Assembly (NCBI GenBank): GCA_963834725.1
Contig: CAWICN010000001.1
Span: 620,001 to 684,000, forward strand
DNA: 64,000 nt
DNA from: PALSA-693 sp963834725
GTDB taxonomy: Bacteria > Actinomycetota > Acidimicrobiia > Acidimicrobiales > Palsa-688
Reading direction: 5' to 3'
A program made the translations under genes and the position numbers. This document shows positions 54,073-63,203 of the stretch, piece after piece; the first letter of the stretch is position 1, and every line of letters starts with the position of its first letter. A model generated the notes under the pieces. That model worked only from the letters and a program-made list of their open reading frames with translations. It made no database searches and was not told the DNA's origin.

Positions 54073-54524
54073 TCCCGCCCGGCCGGGTGCTCGGGGTGGA
54101 TCTCGGGTCCAAGCGGATCGGTGTGGCGGTGACCGACAGCGACCAGCGCATCGCCACCGGGGTGGTCGTCCTGTCCAGGGCCGGTGATCGGGCGGCCGAT
54201 CATCGGGCCCTGGCCGACCTGGTGGCGAGCTACCAGGCGGTCGGCATCGTCGTCGGCCTGCCGTTGTCGTTGACCGGCCAAATGGGACCAGCCGCCCGGG
54301 CCGTTGTCACGGAGGTGGCGGAGCTCCGGCAGCGAGTGAGCGTGGAGGTCGTCAGCGTGGACGAGCGGCTGACAACCCGGGCCGCCGCCGGGATGCTTCG
54401 AGCCGAAGGCCGAAGCGCCCGCGACCAGCGCGGCGTGATAGACCAGAACGCGGCCGCCCTCCTGCTGCAAACCTGGGTGGAGCAACGCGGCAGCGCGGAG
54501 CGCACCGAGGCACGAGATAGGTGA
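54069..54524 (+). CDS. ruvX: Holliday junction resolvase-like RuvX (YqgF)
   Basis: A 151-residue RNase H-fold protein: RVLGVDLGSKRIGVAVTD with the first Asp, IVVGLPLSLTGQMGPAA, VVSVDERLTTRAA with Glu, and VIDQNAAALLLQTWV with Asp. YqgF is implicated in 16S rRNA 5' processing in E. coli; a junction resolvase role has been reported in mycobacteria. ATG 54069 overlaps alaS, its usual neighbour together with mltG and aroE. Confidence 0.93.
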   Translation: MIPPGRVLGVDLGSKRIGVAVTDSDQRIATGVVVLSRAGDRAADHRALADLVASYQAVGIVVGLPLSLTGQMGPAARAVVTEVAELRQRVSVEVVSVDERLTTRAAAGMLRAEGRSARDQRGVIDQNAAALLLQTWVEQRGSAERTEARDR

Positions 54525-55657
54525 ACAGAAAACCGGACATCCTTCCCGACGGCCACCCCGCGCCGGAGCCGTCATCCGATCCCGACGATCAACCCCGGGG
54601 GGGCCGGCACCGGGCCGCCCGGGCCCGTCGCCATCCGGTGCTGCTCACACTCCTGATCGTGCTGGTCCTGCTACTTGCGGTGGTGATCGGTGGTTTTGTC
54701 TGGGCCGAGCGCCAGATCAACCCGGGCGGGCGTCGCGGGCCCGACGTGGCCGTCCAGATCCCCGATCACGCCTCGACGTCGAAAATCGGCTCTATCCTGG
54801 CCAAGGCCGGGGTCATTCACGACTCCACGCTGTTCGGCCTGTATGTCCACATCAAGGGGGAAGGGCCCCTGCTGCCGGGGAGCTACTCCCTTCCCCGCAA
54901 CTCCACCTACGACTCGGCCATCCACGCCCTGAAGGCCGGCCCGCCGCGGATCACCAGAAACCTCACGATCCCGGAGGGGTACACGATCCGTCAGATGGCC
55001 GCCGCGGTGGCGGCCCTGCCGGACCTGCACCTGTCGGCGTCGCGTTTCCTCGCGGCCGCCACCAGCGGTGAGGTGCGCAGCCCCTACGAGCCCGCCGGCG
55101 TCAACAACCTCGAAGGGCTGCTTTTTCCGGACACCTACCTGGTGACGCAAGGTGAAACCGAGGTCGACGTCCTGGAGGAGCTCGTCGGCGAGTTCGACGA
55201 CCAGGCCAGCCAGGTGGGTCTGACCGCGGCGGCGACGAGCCTGCATCTGACTCCCTACCAGATCGTGACGGTCGCCTCCATCGTGGAGCGCGAGGCCAAG
55301 TTGGCGGGGGACCGGGGACCGGTTGCGAGCGTCCTCTACAACCGCCTGCACATCGGGATGCCACTCGGCGCCGACTCCACCCAGACCTACTACCTCCGGC
55401 TCGCCCATCCGGACCTGACACCGACGGTCGCCCAGCTGAACGCGCCGGGCCCGTACAACACCCGGGTCAACAAGGGGCTGCCCCCCACCCCCATCTCCAA
55501 CCCGGGCCTGGCCTCGCTGCAGGCCGCTACCAGTCCGCCGAGCACCCACAACCTGTACTTCGTGCAGATCAGGCCCGACGGGCAGCTCGGTTACGCCGCC
55601 ACCGTGGCCGGATTCGCCCGGCTCCAGGCCGAGTGCCAGGCCGCCCACCTGTGCTGA
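54521..55657 (+). CDS. mltG: Endolytic murein transglycosylase MltG
   Basis: MltG cuts nascent glycan strands and ends peptidoglycan chain growth. The 378-residue protein has a basic cytoplasmic N-terminus, one membrane helix (~40-63, VLLTLLIVLVLLLAVVIGGFVW), a LysM-like region (GEGPLLPGSYSLP, LTIPEGYTIRQMA), and the YceG catalytic domain: LEGLLFPDTYLV, VTVASIVEREAKL with the catalytic Glu, and YNTRVNKGLPPTPISNPGLASLQAA. GTG 54521 overlaps the ruvX stop. Confidence 0.94.
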   Translation: MNRKPDILPDGHPAPEPSSDPDDQPRGGRHRAARARRHPVLLTLLIVLVLLLAVVIGGFVWAERQINPGGRRGPDVAVQIPDHASTSKIGSILAKAGVIHDSTLFGLYVHIKGEGPLLPGSYSLPRNSTYDSAIHALKAGPPRITRNLTIPEGYTIRQMAAAVAALPDLHLSASRFLAAATSGEVRSPYEPAGVNNLEGLLFPDTYLVTQGETEVDVLEELVGEFDDQASQVGLTAAATSLHLTPYQIVTVASIVEREAKLAGDRGPVASVLYNRLHIGMPLGADSTQTYYLRLAHPDLTPTVAQLNAPGPYNTRVNKGLPPTPISNPGLASLQAATSPPSTHNLYFVQIRPDGQLGYAATVAGFARLQAECQAAHLC

Positions 55658-55664
55658 GCCCCCT

Positions 55665-56540
55665 GTGAGATCCGGGATACTGGGTGCCGCGACCCGAGTG
55701 GCCGCGGTCATCGGTGACCCAATCCACCATTCCCTGTCGCCCGCGCTGCACAACGCCGCGTTCGCCGCTCTCGGCCTGGACTGGGTCTACGTGGCCTTCG
55801 CCGTTCGCCCCGGCCGGGGCGACGCCGCGGTGGCCGCCATGCGCGTCCTCGATCTGGCCGGATTGTCAGTGACCATGCCGCACAAGGCGGCCGTGGTCGG
55901 CGGCCTGGATCGGCTGGGCCCCACTGCAGCCCGACTCGGCGTTGTCAACACCATCAGCTGGGCCGCCACCCCCGAAGGGCCGGAGCTGGTCGGCGACAGC
56001 ACGGATGGGGCTGGCTTCCTCGACGCCCTCCGCGGGGACGACGGATTCGATCCGACCGGCCGCCGCTGCCTGATCCTTGGCGCCGGCGGCGCGGCCCGGG
56101 CGGTCTGCCTTGCGGTCGCCGAGGCCGGAGCCGCCCGCGTACGCGTGCTCGCCCGCCGGGCGGAGGCGGCAGAAGCGTGCGCCGCGTTCGCCGGCGCGGC
56201 CGGGGCGGCCGTGGGACCGGAACAGCTGGAAGAAGCGGTCAACGACTCCGATCTGATCGTCAACGCCAGCCCGGTCGGAATGACGCCGGGCGACGGGCTG
56301 CCGTTTGCCATGGACCCGGCCCTCCTCCGCCGCGATCAGTTTGTCGCCGACCTCATCTACGCGCCCGCAACGACCCCGCTGGTCGCGGCAGGACGAGCCA
56401 GAGGGGCGAGCACCGCCAACGGCCTGGGACCGCTCATCCACCAGGCGGCGCGCCAGGTAGGCATCTGGACGGGGCAACCGGCACCGATCGAGGTTATGTC
56501 CGCGGCCGCGCTGTCGGCGCTGGCCCACGGGGCCCGCTGA
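55665..56540 (+). CDS. aroE: Shikimate dehydrogenase
   Basis: AroE reduces 3-dehydroshikimate with NADPH. The 291-residue protein has IGDPIHHSLSPALHNAAF, GLSVTMPHKAAVVG with the catalytic Lys, LGVVNTISW, the NADP loop CLILGAGGAARAVCLAVAEAG, IVNASPVGMTPGD and DLIYAPATTPL. GTG 55665 is 8 bp after mltG. Other shikimate genes (aroC, aroK, aroB) lie at 62-64 kb. Confidence 0.94.
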   Translation: MRSGILGAATRVAAVIGDPIHHSLSPALHNAAFAALGLDWVYVAFAVRPGRGDAAVAAMRVLDLAGLSVTMPHKAAVVGGLDRLGPTAARLGVVNTISWAATPEGPELVGDSTDGAGFLDALRGDDGFDPTGRRCLILGAGGAARAVCLAVAEAGAARVRVLARRAEAAEACAAFAGAAGAAVGPEQLEEAVNDSDLIVNASPVGMTPGDGLPFAMDPALLRRDQFVADLIYAPATTPLVAAGRARGASTANGLGPLIHQAARQVGIWTGQPAPIEVMSAAALSALAHGAR

Positions 56541-56634
56541 GTGTTGAGATCTGCACCGCCTTCGACCGAGTCCAGCGCCTGACGCTCGGTGCATTTCGAT
56601 TCGAGCGAGGTGGAGATGGCAGGATGACGGTCTG

Positions 56635-57777
56635 GTGAGCACCCTGGCTGTTATTCGCGAAACTCGGCGCGGTGAGCGTCGCGTTGGGGTCGTCCCTGCC
56701 GAGATCCCGAAGCTGACTGCGGCTGGTCTCCAGGTCGTGGTGCAGAGTGGTGCCGGCGATCGATCCGGTTTCGATGACAGGGCGTACGCCGAGCTCGATG
56801 GCGTCCGCGTCGTGGAGCGACGATCGGACGCCCTGGACGCGGCCGAGATCGTGGTCGCGGTTTCCCCGCCGACGCCCGAGGAAGCGGAAGCCCTCCCGAT
56901 GGAGTCCACGCTGCTCTGCTTTCTGCCGCCGGCGACCAATGTTGACGCCATCACCGTCTTGCGGGACCGGCGGGTGACCGCCTACTCGTTTGATCTGGTC
57001 CCCCGCACCAGCCGGGCGCAGGCCATGGACGCCCTCAGCTCACAGGCCAGTTTGGCCGGTTACCAGGCCGCCATCGTGGCCGCCGATCGGCTCAACCGGG
57101 TGGTGCCAATGATGATGACGGCCGCCGGAACGGTGGCCCCCGCCCGGGTCCTGGTCATGGGGGCGGGTGTGGCCGGGTTGCAGGCCATCGCGACTGTGAG
57201 GCGGCTCGGCGCGTCGGTCAACGCCTACGATGTCCGACCCGAAGCGGCCGAGGAGGTGAAGAGCCTTGGTGCTCGGTTCGTGGAGTTGCCGCTCGAGGCC
57301 CGTCTAGGCGAAGGCGGTTATGCGGCCGAGCAGGGAGCTGAATTTCTGGCCCGGCAACGGCAGCTGATCTCCGACACCGTGGCCCGTTCCGACGTGGTGA
57401 TCACTACCGCAGCCGTCCCCGGCCGGCCGGCGCCCCGGCTGGTGACGACGGCTATGGTCGACCGCATGCGGCCGGCCTCGGTCGTCGTCGATCTGGCGGC
57501 CGCCTCGGGGGGGAACTGCGAGCTCACCGTCGACGGCGAGGAGATCGACTACCACGGCGTGCTGGTGATCGGTGCCGGGGACCTGGTTTCCGGTGTCCCG
57601 GCGACGGCCAGTGCCGTGTACGCCCGCAACGTCAGCACCTTCCTGGGCCTGGTAGTGCGAGAGGGCCGGCTTCAGCCCGACTTCGAGGACGACATCATCG
57701 ACGCGACCTGCGTCACAGCCGGCGGAGCGGTCCGCCATCCCCCGACACGGGAACTGCTCGCGGAGGCCGGCCAGTGA
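56635..57777 (+). CDS. pntAA: NAD(P) transhydrogenase subunit alpha part 1
   Basis: This is the soluble NAD(H)-binding domain I of proton-pumping transhydrogenase, which makes NADPH from NADH. The 380-residue protein has IRETRRGERRVGVVPAEIPKL, FDLVPRTSRAQAMDALSSQAS, VLVMGAGVAGLQAIATVRRLGA as NAD loop with VNAYDVRPEAAEEVKSLGA, and VVVDLAAASGGNCELT. Start GTG 56635. It overlaps the membrane subunit pntAB by GTGA; the three-gene split is typical of actinobacteria and rhodobacteria. Confidence 0.94.
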   Translation: MSTLAVIRETRRGERRVGVVPAEIPKLTAAGLQVVVQSGAGDRSGFDDRAYAELDGVRVVERRSDALDAAEIVVAVSPPTPEEAEALPMESTLLCFLPPATNVDAITVLRDRRVTAYSFDLVPRTSRAQAMDALSSQASLAGYQAAIVAADRLNRVVPMMMTAAGTVAPARVLVMGAGVAGLQAIATVRRLGASVNAYDVRPEAAEEVKSLGARFVELPLEARLGEGGYAAEQGAEFLARQRQLISDTVARSDVVITTAAVPGRPAPRLVTTAMVDRMRPASVVVDLAAASGGNCELTVDGEEIDYHGVLVIGAGDLVSGVPATASAVYARNVSTFLGLVVREGRLQPDFEDDIIDATCVTAGGAVRHPPTRELLAEAGQ

Positions 57778-58181
57778 CCGGTGGGCCGCTCGACATCCTG
57801 GTCATCTTCGTCCTGGCGGCCTTCGTCGGCTTCGAGGTCATCTCCAAGGTCCCGAGCATCCTCCACACGCCCCTCATGTCGGGGAGCAACGCCATCCACG
57901 GGATCATCCTGGTCGGCGCCATGGTCGTCGCCAACGAAGCCCACGGCGCCCTGCAGATCACCCTGGCTCTCCTGGCGGTGATACTGGCCACCCTCAACAT
58001 CGTCGGCGGGGTGGTGGTCACCGATCGCATGCTGGAGATGTTCAAGGGGCGCGACCGCAGCGCGCTGACCCGGGCACGCGACCCGAATAAACCGGTTGAC
58101 CAGGCGACATCCAGGGCGGCAGCTCTTCCCACGGATTCCGACCAGGGCCCCACCGATTCCGGCAAAGGCCGGGTCGATTGA
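57774..58181 (+). CDS. pntAB: NAD(P) transhydrogenase subunit alpha part 2 (membrane)
   Basis: The 135-residue membrane subunit has three to four helices: ILVIFVLAAFVGFEVIS, HGIILVGAMVVA, ITLALLAVILATLNIVGGVVV, with the conserved SILHTPLMSGSNAIHGI loop and TDRMLEMFKGR. A hydrophilic tail of ~35 residues follows. It forms the proton path with PntB. It overlaps both neighbours by 4 bp, so it is strongly coupled. Confidence 0.93.
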   Translation: MTGGPLDILVIFVLAAFVGFEVISKVPSILHTPLMSGSNAIHGIILVGAMVVANEAHGALQITLALLAVILATLNIVGGVVVTDRMLEMFKGRDRSALTRARDPNKPVDQATSRAAALPTDSDQGPTDSGKGRVD

Positions 58182-59572
58182 CCGCCTCGACGATCCCCAA
58201 CAACGCGCTGGTCGGCGCCTACCTGATTGCGTCGATCTGCTTCATCGTCGCTCTCAAGGCCCTGAGCTCACCGCGGCGGGCGCGGATGGGCAATCTGATC
58301 GGCGTCAGCGGCATGGTCGTGGCGATCGGGATCACCCTGGCGGACGAGCACGCCGGTCCCTTCGGGATCATCCCGATCGGGATGGTCATCGGCGCCGTGA
58401 TAGGGGCTCCCGTCTCCCGTCTGGTGCGTATGACCGCCATGCCTCAGCTGGTGGCGGTGTTCAACGGGGTCGGGGGTGGCGCCGCTGCGCTCGTCTCGAT
58501 GGTGACATTCATGCACGTCCAGTCGAGCCACCCGAGCGGACTGCACGTGGTGGAACTGCTTTTCGGCCTGGTGATCGGGGCGGCGTCGTTCGCCGGGAGC
58601 CTGGTCGCCTTCGGCAAGTTGCAGGAGCTGCTCACGGGCCGGCCCATCACGTTCCCCGGCCAGCAGTGGGTGCATGTCGCCGCCGCCGCCGCCATCGTCG
58701 GCCTGGGTGCGTGGACGGTGGCCGATCCTCATCTCGTCGGTTTCTACGTCCTGGGGCTGCTGGCCCTGGGCCTCGGTGCGGGCATCTGCCTTCCCGTCGG
58801 CGGGGCCGATACGCCGGTCCTCATCTCCTTGCTCAACTCACTGACCGGGCTGGCCGTCGCGGCCGACGGTTTTGCTCTCCAGAATCTGATCCTTTTGATC
58901 GCCGGCACCCTGGTCGGCACGTCGGGTGCCCTGTTGACCAAGATGATGAGCGACGCCATGGGGCGCTCCCTGCCCAACATCATTCTCGGCGGCCTGCCGA
59001 GCGCCGGCTCGACCGAGATCGTCGGTGGTGGGGCGGGGCCTTCGGTGCGGTCGGCTGACGCCACAGATGTCGGAACCCTCCTCGCCTACTCGCGGCGGGT
59101 GTTGATCGTCCCGGGTTACGGCCTGGCGGTCGCCCAGGCCCAGCACACCGTCGTCGAGCTGGCCAGAGCCCTCGAGGACAGAGGTGTCGAGGTCGCTTAC
59201 GCCATTCATCCGGTGGCGGGGCGCATGCCCGGTCATATGAACGTGCTGCTGGCCGAGGCGGATGTGCCCTACGAGAGCCTGGACGACCTGGACGCGGCCA
59301 ATGCCAAGTTCTCGTCCACTGACGTGGCCCTGGTTGTCGGCGCCAACGATGTCGTTAACCCGGCGGCACGAGACGATCCGGCCAGCCCGCTGTTCGGCAT
59401 GCCTATCCTCAATGCCGATCAGGCGACCCACGTGGTGTTCATGAAGCGCAGCATGCGACCGGGCTTTTCTGGAGTGGACAACGCCCTTCTCTACGATGCG
59501 CGCACCGTGCTGCTGTTTGGTGATGCCAAGGACTCGCTGACAAAGCTCGTGACCGCCGTCCGCGTGGCCTGA
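58178..59572 (+). CDS. pntB: NAD(P) transhydrogenase subunit beta
   Basis: The 464-residue subunit has about eight membrane helices (AYLIASICFIVALKALSSP, MPQLVAVFNGVGGGAAALVS) and the NADP(H)-binding domain III (VLIVPGYGLAVAQAQHTVVEL, YAIHPVAGRMPGHMNVLLAEA, LVVGANDVVNPAAR, VVFMKRSMRPGFSGVDNALLY). The TTG 58178 overlaps the pntAB stop. The last 14 codons and the stop belong to the first unit of a 67-bp tandem repeat that continues downstream. Confidence 0.94.
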   Translation: MTASTIPNNALVGAYLIASICFIVALKALSSPRRARMGNLIGVSGMVVAIGITLADEHAGPFGIIPIGMVIGAVIGAPVSRLVRMTAMPQLVAVFNGVGGGAAALVSMVTFMHVQSSHPSGLHVVELLFGLVIGAASFAGSLVAFGKLQELLTGRPITFPGQQWVHVAAAAAIVGLGAWTVADPHLVGFYVLGLLALGLGAGICLPVGGADTPVLISLLNSLTGLAVAADGFALQNLILLIAGTLVGTSGALLTKMMSDAMGRSLPNIILGGLPSAGSTEIVGGGAGPSVRSADATDVGTLLAYSRRVLIVPGYGLAVAQAQHTVVELARALEDRGVEVAYAIHPVAGRMPGHMNVLLAEADVPYESLDDLDAANAKFSSTDVALVVGANDVVNPAARDDPASPLFGMPILNADQATHVVFMKRSMRPGFSGVDNALLYDARTVLLFGDAKDSLTKLVTAVRVA

Positions 59573-59775
59573 CGAGTTGCGGACGCGGCGCCAGGGCGAC
59601 TCGCTGACAAAGCTCGTGACCGCCGTCCGCGTGGCCTGACGAGTTGCGGACGCGGCGCCAGGGCGACTCGCTGACAAAGCTCGTGACCGCCGTCCGCGTG
59701 GCCTGACGAGTTGCGGACGCGGCGCCAGGGCGACTCGCTGACAAAGCTCGTGACCGCCGTCCGCGTGGCCTGACG
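59531..59775 (+). repeat. 67-bp tandem repeat starting in the pntB 3' end
   Basis: Three full units begin at 59531, 59598 and 59665, and a fourth stops after ~44 bp at 59775. Copies are identical where complete. Each contains the last 14 codons of pntB with its TGA, then 25 bases including GAGTTGCGGACGCGGCGCC. CCGCGT and ACGCGG within each unit can pair (6-bp stem, 17-base loop). The identical copies point to a recent expansion by slippage. Confidence 0.95.
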
Positions 59776-59805
59776 GCGAGACCCTGCGCCCGGCGCGTCG
59801 GCGCT

Positions 59806-61160
59806 GTGTCATGCTTGGCCTCTATGGGTCGGGGGCGGAATGGGGTCGCGCAACAACAACTCGACCAGGATGCGGTCACGGTCCGCCAGTTGCGCCAGGT
59901 CGCGGCCCGGGAGGAGCAGCGGGCTGCCACCCTTTTCGCCCAGGCCGAGAACGAAGCCCATGCCTACACGAGTCTGGACAGCGCGGTGAAGCAAGCCGTC
60001 CTGCGCCCGTACATGAACGGGGCGAGCAGCGTCACGGTAAACCCGAACGCTGGAGGTGCCCTCGCCTTGCCATCCCTTACGCCGACACGACTATCACTCC
60101 GACCGGCGTCCTGGCCACGCGAAGCTACGACGCCAAAAGCGGGAAGCAGGCGCTGGCCGAGGCCAACAAGGCCGAGGCGGCCGCGAATCGGGCGACATCA
60201 GCCGCTACCGCCAAAGTAGCGGCGGAGCAGACCCAGCAAGCGCGTCTGCTCCTGGAGCTCAGCTCCATGCTGGCTGGCCTGGCGGGCCAGATCGCCGCCG
60301 GTACGGCCAGCCAGATCGCCGCGAATCAGGCCGCCCTGGCGTCGCAGGCGGGCGTCGAGCTGCTCTCGGCGACCTCCTTGCAGTTCGCGGCGAAGGGCGC
60401 CATCCCAGCGCCCTTGCCGACCACCAAGGTCGCGCTCGAGTGGGCGTTCGCCGAGTTGGGCCAGCCGTATGTCTGGGGTGCTACCGGCCCCAACTCGTTC
60501 GACTGTTCAGGGTTGACGCAGTTCGTTTGGCGGCAGGCCGGGCTCAGCCTTCCCCGGGTGGCGGCCGCGCAGTATGCCTGGACGATCCCGGTCCCGCTCT
60601 CCCAACTGCTGCCCGGGGACCTGGTGCTCTACGGGACGACCGATATCCACCACGTGGGCATCTATATCGGCGACGGCCTGATGATCAACGCGCCGCACAC
60701 CGGGACGGTGGTACAGGTGAGCTCGATCTGGTGGTCGGATCTCGCCGGGTTCGGGAGGGTCCATTCCCCGGGTACACCCGTGCCCAGGCGCCTTCCGCCA
60801 AGCTTGGCGCGACCGGCCCCGCCCGAGGTCATCGCCACCCCCGGTCCGGTGCCCTCTCAGAGAAACCCGCCGCCCGGCTGGAAGCCAAAGCCAGGTTCCT
60901 CCACCCCGCTCGCCGTGTACCCGGTGCCGCCCGCCAGGCCCGGGTCCACCACGACGGCGCCGCAATCGACGCCGACTACGAGCGTCGCCCCGCCAACAAC
61001 GACGGCGGGATCGACGGCGCCCCCGACCACCCCGCCGGCCACCAGCTCGACCACAATGTCGCCGCCACCCCCGACCATCACCACTACGAGCACGAGCACG
61101 ACGACCACGAGCACGAGCACGACCACCAGCACGCTGCCCGGCGGATCGCAGACGCGCTAA
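59806..61160 (+). pseudogene. NlpC/P60 (C40) peptidoglycan hydrolase, frameshifted and lacking a signal peptide
   Basis: The C40 domain (residues of the second frame) is intact: ELGQPYVWGATGPNSFDCSGLTQFVWRQAG with the catalytic Cys, LLPGDLVLYG and HHVGIYIGDGLMINAPHTG with the His. It is followed by a Pro/Thr-rich wall-spanning tail ending TSTLPGGSQTR. The N-terminal coiled coil (LRQVAAREEQRAATLFAQAE, NGASSVTVNPNAGGALA) is in another frame; they join near 60055. No signal peptide is seen after GTG 59806 or ATG 59824, although this family must be exported. The gene starts 31 bp after the 67-bp repeats, so its real 5' end may have been lost. A sequencing indel would explain the frameshift but not the missing signal. 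Confidence 0.7.
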
Positions 61161-61214
61161 TCAGTGCTTTACCTGCCCTAGTGCCTGAGATGCGGACCGC
61201 TTAGCCTCCCCGCA

Positions 61215-61997
61215 GTGTTCACGCTGGTCGTGGTGGCGAGCGCCGTGGGCGGACTCGCGATCGGGTCGTTTCTCAACGTCGTCATCTATCGCGTCCCGCT
61301 CGGCCAGTCCATCCTGACGCCGCCGTCCGCCTGCCCGGCATGCGGGAGCCCGGTCACGTTGCGGGACAACATTCCGGTGCTGTCCTGGCTGGTGCTGCGC
61401 GGCCGGTGCCGTGCCTGTCAGGCGCCGATCGCAGTGCGCTACCCGATCGTCGAGGTGCTGACGGCAGGACTCTTCGCGTTGGTCGCGGTCCGCCTCGGCG
61501 TCAGTTGGTCGCTCCCGGCCGAGCTGGCATTTGTCGGCGGGCTCATCGCCCTGGCTGCGGTCGACCTGGAACGCTACCTCCTGCCTCGGGCCATCCTGTA
61601 TCCGACCCTGGTGCTCGTGGTCGTCGGCCTCGTGGTCGCGGCAGCGGCGACGGGCCGGTGGACCCGCCTGGGGGTGGCGGTGCTCTGCGGGTTGGGCTCG
61701 TTCCTGGCCTTCTTCGCGATTCACTACGCCCGGCCGGCCTGGCTCGGGTTCGGCGACGTGCGGTTGGCCGGCCTGCTCGGCCTGGCCCTCGGCTGGCTCG
61801 GCCCCTGGTACCTGCTCGTGGGCTTCATGGCCGCGAACCTGGTCGGGGCGGCCTTCGGCGTCGGCCTGATCCTGGCGGGGAAAGCGACCCGCCGCACCGC
61901 GCTGCCCTACGGGGTGTTCCTGGGCGCCGGCTCCGTGTTCGCCGTCCTGGCGGGCGGTTCGATCATCGCCTGGTACTCGCATCACCTGGTCAGGTGA
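61215..61997 (+). CDS. Prepilin peptidase (A24, type IV)
   Basis: The 260-residue membrane protein cleaves and N-methylates type IV prepilins or pseudopilins. The N-terminal methylase part has GGLAIGSFLNVVIYRVPLG and the tetracysteine zinc site (CPACGSP...CRACQAP). The peptidase has the two aspartates in AAVDLERYLLP and GFGDVRLAGLLGLALGW. About eight helices are predicted by eye. No pilin gene is nearby, so its substrate lies elsewhere. GTG 61215 precedes aroC. Confidence 0.92.
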   Translation: MFTLVVVASAVGGLAIGSFLNVVIYRVPLGQSILTPPSACPACGSPVTLRDNIPVLSWLVLRGRCRACQAPIAVRYPIVEVLTAGLFALVAVRLGVSWSLPAELAFVGGLIALAAVDLERYLLPRAILYPTLVLVVVGLVVAAAATGRWTRLGVAVLCGLGSFLAFFAIHYARPAWLGFGDVRLAGLLGLALGWLGPWYLLVGFMAANLVGAAFGVGLILAGKATRRTALPYGVFLGAGSVFAVLAGGSIIAWYSHHLVR

Positions 61998-62042
61998 TGG
62001 GCCTGGCCTGGGCTCGGGCAGGGTGACCGTTAGGATTCGCTC

Positions 62043-63203
62043 GTGCTGCGCTTCTTGACCGCCGGCGAGTCCCACGGCCAGGGTCTCGTCGTCATCCTCG
62101 AAGGCCTGCCCGCGGGCCTGCCCATCACCGAGGAGCAGGTCCAGGTCGAGCTGGCGCGCCGGCGGCTGGGGTTTGGCCGCGGGCCCAGGATGCGCTTCGA
62201 GGAGGACCGTCTCACCCTGATCGGCGGGGTGCGCCACGGTCGCACGCTCGGGTCGCCCATCGCGATCGAGATTGCCAACACCGAATGGCCCAAGTGGGAA
62301 CAGGAGATGTCGCCCGCTCCCGGCGCCACCGAGAAGCCGCTCACCCAGCCCCGCCCCGGTCATGCCGATCTCCCGGGGATGCAGAAGTACGGCTTCGGCG
62401 ATGCCCGGGACGTCCTCGAGCGGGCGTCTGCCCGGGAGACCGCAGCCCGCGTCGCGGCCGGTGCTGTCAGCAAGGCGTTCCTCGCAGAGCTCGGCATCGG
62501 CATCGTCAGTCACATCGTCCAGATGGGACCGGTGGTCTCCAAGTCGGCGGCCCGGCCGACGTTGGCAGACCTGCCCCGCGTCGACGAGTCGCAGGTTCGT
62601 TGCTTCGACCCTGAGGCCGAGGCGGCCATGGTGGCCGAGGTCAAGGCCGCCGCCAAAGTGGGCGACTCCGTCGGCGGGGTGGCGGAGGTCATCGGCTACG
62701 GCATCCCGGTCGGACTCGGCAGCCACGTCCACTGGGACCGGCGTCTGGAGGGGCTGCTGGCTCAAGCCCTCATGAGCATCCAGGCCGTGAAAGGGGTGGA
62801 GATCGGCGATGCCAGCGACGTCGCCGCTCGCCGGGGCTCCGAAGCCCACGACGCCATCACGTGGGACGGCACCGCTGGCACCTACGGGCGGGAGACCAAC
62901 TGGATGGGCGGAATCGAGGGGGGCATGTCGAACGGCCAGCCCGTCGTCGGGCGCGTGGCGATGAAGCCGCTCGCCACCCTCAACCGCCCGGTTCTGAAGA
63001 CCGTGGACGTGGTGACCAAGGAGACGACCTTGTCGTTCAAGGAGCGCACCGACGTCACCGCCGTGCCGGCTATGGGCGTGGTCGCGGAGACGATGATGGC
63101 GCTGGTCGTCGCCGGGGAAGCCCTCCGCAAGTTCGGGGGCGACTCCATGGACGAGGTTCGTCGCAACCACCGGGCCTACCTGCTCGCTCTGCGCTCCCCA
63201 TGA
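62043..63203 (+). CDS. aroC: Chorismate synthase
   Basis: AroC converts EPSP to chorismate with reduced FMN. The 386-residue protein has FLTAGESHGQGLVVILEGLPAGL at the start, RMRFEEDRLTLIGGVRHGRTLGSPIA, RPGHADLPGMQKYGFGDARDVLERASARETAARVAAGA and MGGIEGGMSNGQPVVGRVAMKPL. GTG 62043. It overlaps aroK by ATGA; aroB overlaps aroK in turn. Confidence 0.96.
   Translation: MLRFLTAGESHGQGLVVILEGLPAGLPITEEQVQVELARRRLGFGRGPRMRFEEDRLTLIGGVRHGRTLGSPIAIEIANTEWPKWEQEMSPAPGATEKPLTQPRPGHADLPGMQKYGFGDARDVLERASARETAARVAAGAVSKAFLAELGIGIVSHIVQMGPVVSKSAARPTLADLPRVDESQVRCFDPEAEAAMVAEVKAAAKVGDSVGGVAEVIGYGIPVGLGSHVHWDRRLEGLLAQALMSIQAVKGVEIGDASDVAARRGSEAHDAITWDGTAGTYGRETNWMGGIEGGMSNGQPVVGRVAMKPLATLNRPVLKTVDVVTKETTLSFKERTDVTAVPAMGVVAETMMALVVAGEALRKFGGDSMDEVRRNHRAYLLALRSP

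Noticed and set aside
61161..63170. Very long minus-strand open frame opposite aroC
   Set aside because: aroC is certain by motifs and gene order; long antisense frames are common opposite GC-rich genes, and its product is His/Gly/Arg-rich with no family pattern.
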